From an uncultured Bacteroides sp. (GTDB lineage: Bacteria > Bacteroidota > Bacteroidia > Bacteroidales > Bacteroidaceae), in NCBI RefSeq assembly GCF_910586915.1, contig NZ_CAJULN010000066.1, forward strand, positions 1 through 11,046: a stretch of 11,046 bases of DNA, read 5' to 3'. The number at the start of each line of letters is the position of its first letter. Position 1 is the stretch's first letter. The notes under the pieces were generated by a model, which ran no database searches, had not been told where the DNA came from, and worked only from the letters and a program-made list of their open reading frames with translations. Shown in pieces: positions 6,907 through 11,046 of this stretch. The position numbers were made by a program, and so were the translations under genes.

Positions 6907-7680
6907 TTACCGCTGCTTCTCCGTCAGATACTTCCAATAGCGCACAGGCATATTCTGCCTGTGTTTTCTCGGATTCAAACGTTCTTTTATACAAATAGCC
7001 TTGAAATAAGTTTTCCAAAGTTGCTGGAAGAGTTTTTCATCTTTATCCATCAGGCTTTCATCCAGCATTCCCGTTATCAGATGGGATTCACGGCTGTCTT
7101 CATCGAAATAAACCGGAGTCACCTCCTGCAAATCGTAGTAAAAGCCGTAACAACGCTTCATATCATAGATAATCCACCTTTGGTCGGCAAAGCGGTCCTT
7201 GAAATGCTCGACGGCAAGCGGAAGCGCATTGAACTGCGGTTCGAAGGCTGCAAAGAATGTACCGTCCGCCGCCTTCTGAAAACGGGCAAACTGCATCAGG
7301 TGTACACGCTCCCCATTCACTTTCTTCCAGATTTGTGCAAGCCGCAGCACATCCGGGTCGGCAAAATTGGTCTCAATGGAACGGGAAGCATCAATCGCCT
7401 TGCAGATATAACGAAAGATAAGCATACCCACTTCGGGCAACTCGGACAACCAACTTTGAGTCAGACACCCCAACGCGGAAGAGGAAACCTTTTTCTGCAA
7501 ACCACGCCATACGCGGGCAGCTTTCTCCTCGTCGGTGACCACCGTATGCAGTTCATCATAAAATAAAGGTAAGGTATCTCCTTCCGACAACAACTCGTCG
7601 GGAAAGGTCTTGCGGAAATAAGCATCAAAAACAGCAGTCAGCAAGCCGTCGAAGGTTTTATCGTAAACGTAAATACTCAT
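6907..7680 (-). CDS. DUF4130 / TIGR03915 family putative DNA repair protein
   Basis: A 257-residue protein that I recognise as the DUF4130 partner of the TIGR03916 radical SAM protein. Family-like features are the N-terminal YVYDKTFDGLLTAVFDAY, the central RLAQIWKKVNGERVHLMQF (about 113-131), a block with DRFADQRWIIYD (162-173) and the basic C-terminal tail with NPRKHRQNMPVRYWKYLTE. No signal peptide or membrane segment is seen, so it should be cytoplasmic. Its ATG lies inside the end of the upstream radical SAM gene (ATGA overlap, 4 bp), implying translational coupling and a shared function. In other bacteria DUF4130 is found fused to a UdgX-type uracil-DNA glycosylase domain, which links it to DNA; no glycosylase is encoded in this window. 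Molecular activity is not established. No clear terminator follows it. Confidence 0.9.
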   Translation of the reverse strand: MSIYVYDKTFDGLLTAVFDAYFRKTFPDELLSEGDTLPLFYDELHTVVTDEEKAARVWRGLQKKVSSSALGCLTQSWLSELPEVGMLIFRYICKAIDASRSIETNFADPDVLRLAQIWKKVNGERVHLMQFARFQKAADGTFFAAFEPQFNALPLAVEHFKDRFADQRWIIYDMKRCYGFYYDLQEVTPVYFDEDSRESHLITGMLDESLMDKDEKLFQQLWKTYFKAICIKERLNPRKHRQNMPVRYWKYLTEKQR

Positions 7681-8945
7681 TCTCCAAAATCAAGTGTCAA
7701 CTGGCGTTCATCTGTTTTCTTTTTGCCTTTGGGCAGCAACAAAGTACGCACCCGTTGCGGCGAAAGCTCATTCACCGTCTGCATCTGCAAAGGCAGTTCT
7801 TTACAGGTAATGAAGTATTGTGCTTTCTTCATCACTACTCCTATCTTCTTCAATTCGTAAAAACCCAACCGGGAGAAACGCCGGGAAGCAACAATCAGTC
7901 TCGCCGACTTCACCCCGATGCCCGGCACACGGAGAAGCATCTCGTAATCCGCTTTATTGATATCAACAGGGAAATGCTCGGGATGACGCAAGGCCCACGA
8001 GAGTTTCGGGTCTATCTCAAGGTCGAGATGGGGATAAGCGTCGTCTACGATTTCATCTACCTTGAATTGGTAGAAACGCAACAGCCAGTCTGCCTGATAA
8101 AGCCGGTTCTCGCGCACCAATGGAGGCTGCTTCAAGGCAGGCAGACGCTTGTCGTAAGTATTCACGGAGACATAACCGGAATAATAGACACGCTTCATCG
8201 TGGGACGGTTGTAGAGTGCCGACGTAAGGAAAAGTATGTCTTTATCCGTCTCGGAAGTAGCGCCGACAATGACTTGCGTACTCTGTCCGGCCGGTGCAAA
8301 CCGTGGGGCGTGGCGGAATTTCTGCCGCTCCTCCTTGCTCTCCAGCACTCCTTGCTGGATATACTTCATCGGGGCAAAGACACTCTTGTGGTCTTTCTCC
8401 GGAGCAAGCAGTTTCAGATTTTCTTCTTTGGGAATTTCGACATTGACACTGAGACGGTCGGCATACAAGCCGGCTTCGTTCACCAACTCGCGGCTGGCAC
8501 CGGGGATGCTTTTGAGATGGATATATCCGTTGAAGCGATGCACTTGCCGCAAATCTTTTGCCACACGTACCAGCCGCTCCATCGTATAGTCCGGATTGCG
8601 GACAACGCCTGAACTGAGAAACAACCCTTCAATATAGTTGCGGCGATAAAATTCCATTGTCAGTTCCACCAGTTCGGATACGGAGAAGGTGGCGCGGGGA
8701 AGGTCGTTGCTACGGCGGTTGATGCAGTAGGCGCAGTCGTAGATGCAATAATTGGTAAGCATGATTTTCAACAACGATATGCACCGTCCGTCTTCGGCAA
8801 AACTGTGACATATCCCCCATCCTCCCACAGTATTGCCCAGCATCCCCGGTTTATTGGAACGCACTGTGCCACTGGACGAACAAGAAACATCGTACTTCGC
8901 CGATTCTGCAAGTATCTTCAGTTTAGCCAAGACATTTTCATTCAT
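7677..8945 (-). CDS. Putative DNA modification/repair radical SAM protein (TIGR03916 type)
   Basis: A 422-residue cytoplasmic protein. The radical SAM cluster motif CxxxCxxC is C67, C71, C74 in NYCIYDCAYC, which should bind a [4Fe-4S] cluster and S-adenosylmethionine. An SSG (111-113) stands about where the SAM-binding glycine motif is expected. After the barrel comes a helix-hairpin-helix region (about 328-357, with VPGIGVKSA at 340-348), a non-specific DNA-binding fold. The extreme C-terminus reads QLTLDF (415-420), which fits the bacterial sliding-clamp-binding hexapeptide QLxLxF. The order and length match the family named putative DNA modification/repair radical SAM protein; its chemistry and substrate are not known. 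It is the first gene of an operon with the DUF4130 gene. The ATG at 8945 lies 22 bp from a -7 box. Confidence 0.92.
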   Translation of the reverse strand: MNENVLAKLKILAESAKYDVSCSSSGTVRSNKPGMLGNTVGGWGICHSFAEDGRCISLLKIMLTNYCIYDCAYCINRRSNDLPRATFSVSELVELTMEFYRRNYIEGLFLSSGVVRNPDYTMERLVRVAKDLRQVHRFNGYIHLKSIPGASRELVNEAGLYADRLSVNVEIPKEENLKLLAPEKDHKSVFAPMKYIQQGVLESKEERQKFRHAPRFAPAGQSTQVIVGATSETDKDILFLTSALYNRPTMKRVYYSGYVSVNTYDKRLPALKQPPLVRENRLYQADWLLRFYQFKVDEIVDDAYPHLDLEIDPKLSWALRHPEHFPVDINKADYEMLLRVPGIGVKSARLIVASRRFSRLGFYELKKIGVVMKKAQYFITCKELPLQMQTVNELSPQRVRTLLLPKGKKKTDERQLTLDFGE

Positions 8946-8966
8946 ATAGTAATCCGATTACAACGG

Positions 8967-8974
8967 CAAATATA
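8967..8974 (-). promoter_or_regulatory. Probable -7 box for the radical SAM operon
   Basis: On the minus strand TATATTTG matches TAnnTTTG and lies 21 bp before the ATG at 8945. No clear TTTG or TTG is found at the expected -33 distance; the upstream stretch is AT-rich. The leader would be only about 15 nt. Confidence 0.5.
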
Positions 8975-9032
8975 CAATTAAAATTAATTTGATTTTTTCA
9001 CCTCCATTAAAAAAAGATATCGCCAATACAAA

Positions 9033-9066
9033 AAGAAGGTCTGCCACACAAGCGGCAGACCTTCTT
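9033..9066 (-). terminator. Strong hairpin terminator of the histone-like gene
   Basis: Perfect 13-bp arms (AAGAAGGTCTGCC at 9033-9045, GGCAGACCTTCTT at 9054-9066) with an 8-base loop. On the minus strand the stem runs into TTCTTTTTGTA, a good T-tract. It lies 33 bp after the stop of the Hc1-like gene and insulates it from the radical SAM operon. The plus-strand side is also followed by a T-rich stretch, so it may work in both directions. Confidence 0.85.
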
Positions 9067-9099
9067 CTTTTTCCTAATATCTCAGTAGTCTTCTAATTA

Positions 9100-9276
9100 T
9101 TATTTCTTAGAAGCTTCCAAAGATGCTTTGCGGAATTCCTTCATTGCTTTTTCAATTTCCAAAGAAATCTTACGAGCACGAGTTCCTGCTGCTTTGTTAC
9201 CATTTTCAATCTGAGCATTAGCATCTTTTGAGAAGTCAGCATAAAGAGCTGCTACTTTTTCAACCAATTCTTTCAT
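9100..9276 (-). CDS. Small histone H1-like protein, Hc1 family
   Basis: A 58-residue protein, MKELVEKVAALYADF at the start and KEFRKASLEASKK at the end. It is highly charged, alanine- and lysine-rich and predicted almost entirely helical, with GNKAAGTRARK (26-36) as its basic centre. It resembles the short Hc1/histone H1-like proteins annotated widely in Bacteroides, thought by similarity to chlamydial Hc1 to bind DNA; direct evidence for the Bacteroides forms is limited to my knowledge. Its codon use looks that of a well-expressed gene (many GCT, GAA, AAA). It has its own -7 box (9312-9319) and a strong terminator (9033-9066), so it is monocistronic. It is divergent from the AlbA_2 gene. Because of its size it is easily missed in gene calling. 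Confidence 0.87.
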   Translation of the reverse strand: MKELVEKVAALYADFSKDANAQIENGNKAAGTRARKISLEIEKAMKEFRKASLEASKK

Positions 9277-9311
9277 AATCCCTTTATAGTTTTTTCGTTA
9301 ATAATGTGCCG

Positions 9312-9319
9312 CAAAAATA
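9312..9319 (-). promoter_or_regulatory. Probable -7 box for the Hc1-like gene
   Basis: On the minus strand TATTTTTG matches TAnnTTTG and lies 35 bp before the ATG at 9276. The -33 element is not clear. The expected leader is about 30 nt and AT-rich. Confidence 0.5.
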
Positions 9320-9338
9320 CATTGTTTCCCGAAATAAA

Positions 9339-9385
9339 TGCATAAAAACAATCTTTTTTTTGAAATAATCCCCGAATTTTATGCA
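9339..9385. repeat. Inverted repeat in the divergent Hc1/AlbA_2 intergenic region
   Basis: TGCATAAAA (9339-9347) and TTTTATGCA (9377-9385) are perfect 9-bp complements separated by 29 bases, between the two divergent promoters. It could be a regulator site pair; the AT-rich setting makes chance occurrence plausible. Confidence 0.35.
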
Positions 9386-9412
9386 AAAAAAAGGCTTTTC
9401 ACCTTTTTTATC

Positions 9413-9420
9413 TACCTTTG
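9413..9420 (+). promoter_or_regulatory. -7 box almost abutting the AlbA_2 start codon
   Basis: TACCTTTG is a perfect TAnnTTTG and ends 5 bp before the ATG at 9426. In Bacteroidetes promoters transcription starts a few bases after this box, so the mRNA would begin at or within a few bases of the ATG. No clear -33 element is seen; T-rich tracts precede the box. Confidence 0.6.
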
Positions 9421-9425
9421 CATCC

Positions 9426-10073
9426 ATGAAATTGCTTACAGATACCGATTATATACATACACTGATTGCTGAAGGTGAGCATCAACAACAGGATTTTAAG
9501 TTTGAAATTTCCGATGCACGCAAAATAGCCAAAACCCTCTCTGCATTTGCCAACACGGACGGAGGACGATTGCTTATCGGCGTGAAAGACAATGGGAAAA
9601 TAGCCGGAGTACGTTCTGAAGAAGAGAAGTATATGATTGAAGCCGCCGCACAACTTTACTGCGTACCGGAAGTGGAATACACACTAAAAACATACATAGC
9701 AGAAGGACGACAAGTCTTAGTGGTTACAATCGAAGAAACTCCGCACAAATCGGTATATGCCAAAGATGAAACAGGCAAACCGCTTGCCTATCTACGCATC
9801 AAAGACGAGAATATACTGGCAACGCCCATCCATCTGCGTGTATGGCAGCAGAGCGGTAATCCGTGTGGAGAACTTATCTGTTACACCGACCGCGAACAAC
9901 TTCTGTTGGAAACACTGGAACAAGAAGCATTGCTCTCACTCAACCGTTATTGTCGGCAAACAGGTCTTTCACGCCGAGCCGCCGAGCATCTGCTTGCCAA
10001 ATTTATTCGTTACGATATTGTGGAACCTGTATTCGAAAATCACAAATTCTACTTCCGGATAAAAAGAGAATAA
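9426..10073 (+). CDS. AlbA_2 (Schlafen-type) domain protein with C-terminal winged helix
   Basis: A 215-residue cytoplasmic protein. Residues about 15-128 form an AlbA_2 domain, the putative DNA-binding or ATP-binding module related to Schlafen proteins: GEHQQQDFKFEI (17-28), LSAFANTDGGRLLIGVKDNG (38-57) and AYLRIKDEN (121-129) are its usual landmarks. The C-terminal 60 residues (about 155-212, with LSRRAAEHLLAKF) look like a winged helix-turn-helix, so a transcriptional or nucleic-acid-related role is likely but unproven. The frame is open from an ATG at 9381, but the -7 box at 9413-9420 lies inside that extension and the domain aligns from the second ATG, so 9426 is taken as the start. It is divergent from the Hc1-like gene and 171 bp upstream of the next gene, which has its own promoter. 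Confidence 0.85.
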   Translation: MKLLTDTDYIHTLIAEGEHQQQDFKFEISDARKIAKTLSAFANTDGGRLLIGVKDNGKIAGVRSEEEKYMIEAAAQLYCVPEVEYTLKTYIAEGRQVLVVTIEETPHKSVYAKDETGKPLAYLRIKDENILATPIHLRVWQQSGNPCGELICYTDREQLLLETLEQEALLSLNRYCRQTGLSRRAAEHLLAKFIRYDIVEPVFENHKFYFRIKRE

Positions 10074-10149
10074 CCGTCAACCATAAAAAAGAGATAATGA
10101 CAGACATCGAAAAGGGATTGGAATATTAGTGAAACCCAACTGTTTTTCG

Positions 10150-10157
10150 TATCTTTG
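10150..10157 (+). promoter_or_regulatory. Probable -7 box for the 209-residue hypothetical gene
   Basis: TATCTTTG is a perfect TAnnTTTG lying 87 bp before the ATG at 10245; the -33 element is weak. The predicted leader of about 80 nt is AT-rich near the start codon and carries two copies of TTGTAAATA (10216-10224 and 10231-10239), with no Shine-Dalgarno sequence. Confidence 0.55.
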
Positions 10158-10244
10158 CGGACAGCTTGCCAAGCGAGATTCATACAATAGAGTCTCCTGG
10201 TAACCAAATCGTAAGTTGTAAATAATAAAATTGTAAATATAACA

Positions 10245-10874
10245 ATGGGCTTATTTGGTTTATTCAAGAAAAAATCCGATGAAACGACCGTCGGAAATGT
10301 AGAGGATTTTATATCTCTGACCCGGGTTTATTTCCAGTCAGTAATCGCCACCAATCTTGGCATTACAAATATCCGATTCCTGCCGGACGTGGCTAACTTC
10401 AAACGCTTATTTAAAGTACCCACTCAGAATGGTAAATTGGGACTGGCAGAAAAAGCGGCTGCCCGAAAGATGCTGATGCAGGATTACGGATTGAACGAAC
10501 GTTTCTTCAAAGAAATTGACGCTTCCGTAAAGCGTAATTGCCGCACACAGAACGACATTCAGTCTTACTTGTTCATGTATCAGGGATTCTCTAATGACCT
10601 GATGATGCTGATGGGGAACCTGATGCAATGGAAATTCCGTATGCCCTCCATTTTCAAGAAGGCTCTTTACGGAATGACACAAAAAACAGTTCATGATGTA
10701 TGCACCAAGATGGTATGGAAAGCTGACGACGTACATAAAACGGCTGCCGCTGTCCGTCAATACAAAGAGCGTTTGGGATACTCGGAACAATGGATGACAG
10801 ATTATGTCTATAATATTGTCCTGCTGGCTAAAAAAGAGCCGAAACGTAAAAATGACGGCACGGAAACGAAATAA
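10245..10874 (+). CDS. Hypothetical protein, 209 residues, family not recognised
   Basis: I do not recognise this protein. It starts MGLFGLFKKK, a short amphipathic-looking end that might touch a membrane, and ends in a charged tail (KKEPKRKNDGTETK). There is no signal peptide, no convincing membrane helix, no CxxC pair and no nucleotide-binding loop. The body looks mainly helical, with a methionine-rich middle (DLMMLMGNLMQWKFRM, about 118-133) and many lysines and arginines. Codon use is ordinary for the window and the gene has its own promoter box and a strong terminator, so it looks like a real, separately expressed gene. It follows the AlbA_2 gene on the same strand by 171 bp, but nothing ties their functions together. 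Confidence 0.8.
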   Translation: MGLFGLFKKKSDETTVGNVEDFISLTRVYFQSVIATNLGITNIRFLPDVANFKRLFKVPTQNGKLGLAEKAAARKMLMQDYGLNERFFKEIDASVKRNCRTQNDIQSYLFMYQGFSNDLMMLMGNLMQWKFRMPSIFKKALYGMTQKTVHDVCTKMVWKADDVHKTAAAVRQYKERLGYSEQWMTDYVYNIVLLAKKEPKRKNDGTETK

Positions 10875-10920
10875 CAAGTAGCCACAAAGATTAGGAAATC
10901 AGAAATGATTGACATAATAG

Positions 10921-10952
10921 AAAGAGGATATCGGAAGGTATCCTCTTTTTTT
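10921..10952 (+). terminator. Intrinsic terminator after the 209-residue gene
   Basis: A 10-bp perfect stem (AAAGAGGATA at 10921-10930, TATCCTCTTT at 10939-10948) with an 8-base loop runs into seven consecutive T (10946-10952). It lies 46 bp after the stop codon at 10874. Confidence 0.85.
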
Positions 10953-10994
10953 GTGCAAACAGTCATTACAATTCATATAGTTACTGGGTTGTTT

Positions 10995-11025
10995 TTTGCA
11001 TTTCCAACAATTTTGTTTACTTTTG
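10995..11025 (+). promoter_or_regulatory. Strong Bacteroides-type promoter for a gene beyond the right edge
   Basis: TTTG (10995-10998) is followed after 19 bp by TACTTTTG (11018-11025), a perfect TAnnTTTG -7 box at ideal spacing. No start codon of a credible gene is reached before base 11046, so the gene it serves lies outside. Confidence 0.75.
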
Positions 11026-11046
11026 TGTTAAACAACGTATCAGTAT

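Noticed and set aside
6862..7566. A 234-codon plus-strand open frame
   Set aside because: It lies antisense to the well-supported DUF4130 gene, its protein resembles no family, and no promoter precedes it.
7755..8612. A 285-codon plus-strand open frame
   Set aside because: Antisense shadow of the radical SAM gene, whose motifs (CxxxCxxC, HhH) are clear on the minus strand.
10097..10129. A 10-codon frame (MTDIEKGLEY) after the AlbA_2 gene
   Set aside because: Too short to support, no recognisable peptide family, and the next promoter box follows immediately.

Overview
The window looks like a Bacteroides (Bacteroidales) chromosome segment. The promoters are of the Bacteroidetes type (TTTG about 18-20 bp upstream of TAnnTTTG). 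The start codons lack Shine-Dalgarno sequences, and the gene families (GH2 with DUF4982, DUF4130 plus its radical SAM partner, a small Hc1-type histone-like protein, a small CG-type GNAT) are typical of gut Bacteroides. No tRNA, rRNA, CRISPR array, transposase or phage gene was seen.

Layout. Positions 1-225 (+) carry the 3' end of an RluA-type pseudouridine synthase; its stop codon overlaps the stop of a convergent MATE efflux gene (222-1583, -). A small GNAT acetyltransferase (1640-1906, -) lies upstream of the MATE gene. From 2044 three plus-strand genes follow closely: a membrane-anchored lytic transglycosylase, a voltage-gated-type K+ channel with a C-terminal zinc ribbon, and a secreted GH2 beta-galactosidase-like enzyme. 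A promoter at 1971-2000 and a strong terminator at 6495-6536 fit one transcription unit.

A non-coding stretch of about 370 bp (6537-6906) separates the GH2 gene from a convergent operon. It contains a striking set of short palindromic repeats: five copies of a 14-bp unit on an exact 22-bp period, a 26-bp perfect palindrome and a 23-bp perfect inverted repeat. The operon that follows on the minus strand encodes a radical SAM protein with a helix-hairpin-helix region and a possible sliding-clamp-binding tail (7677-8945), overlapped by 4 bp by a DUF4130 protein (6907-7680). This pair is a conserved but biochemically undescribed putative DNA modification/repair system and is the best candidate here for an uncharacterised system.

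The last part holds a 58-residue Hc1/histone H1-like protein (9100-9276, -) behind a strong hairpin terminator, a divergent AlbA_2 (Schlafen-type) protein whose -7 promoter box nearly abuts its ATG (9426-10073, +), and an unrecognised 209-residue protein (10245-10874, +) with its own promoter and terminator. A good promoter at 10995-11025 points to a further gene beyond the right edge.
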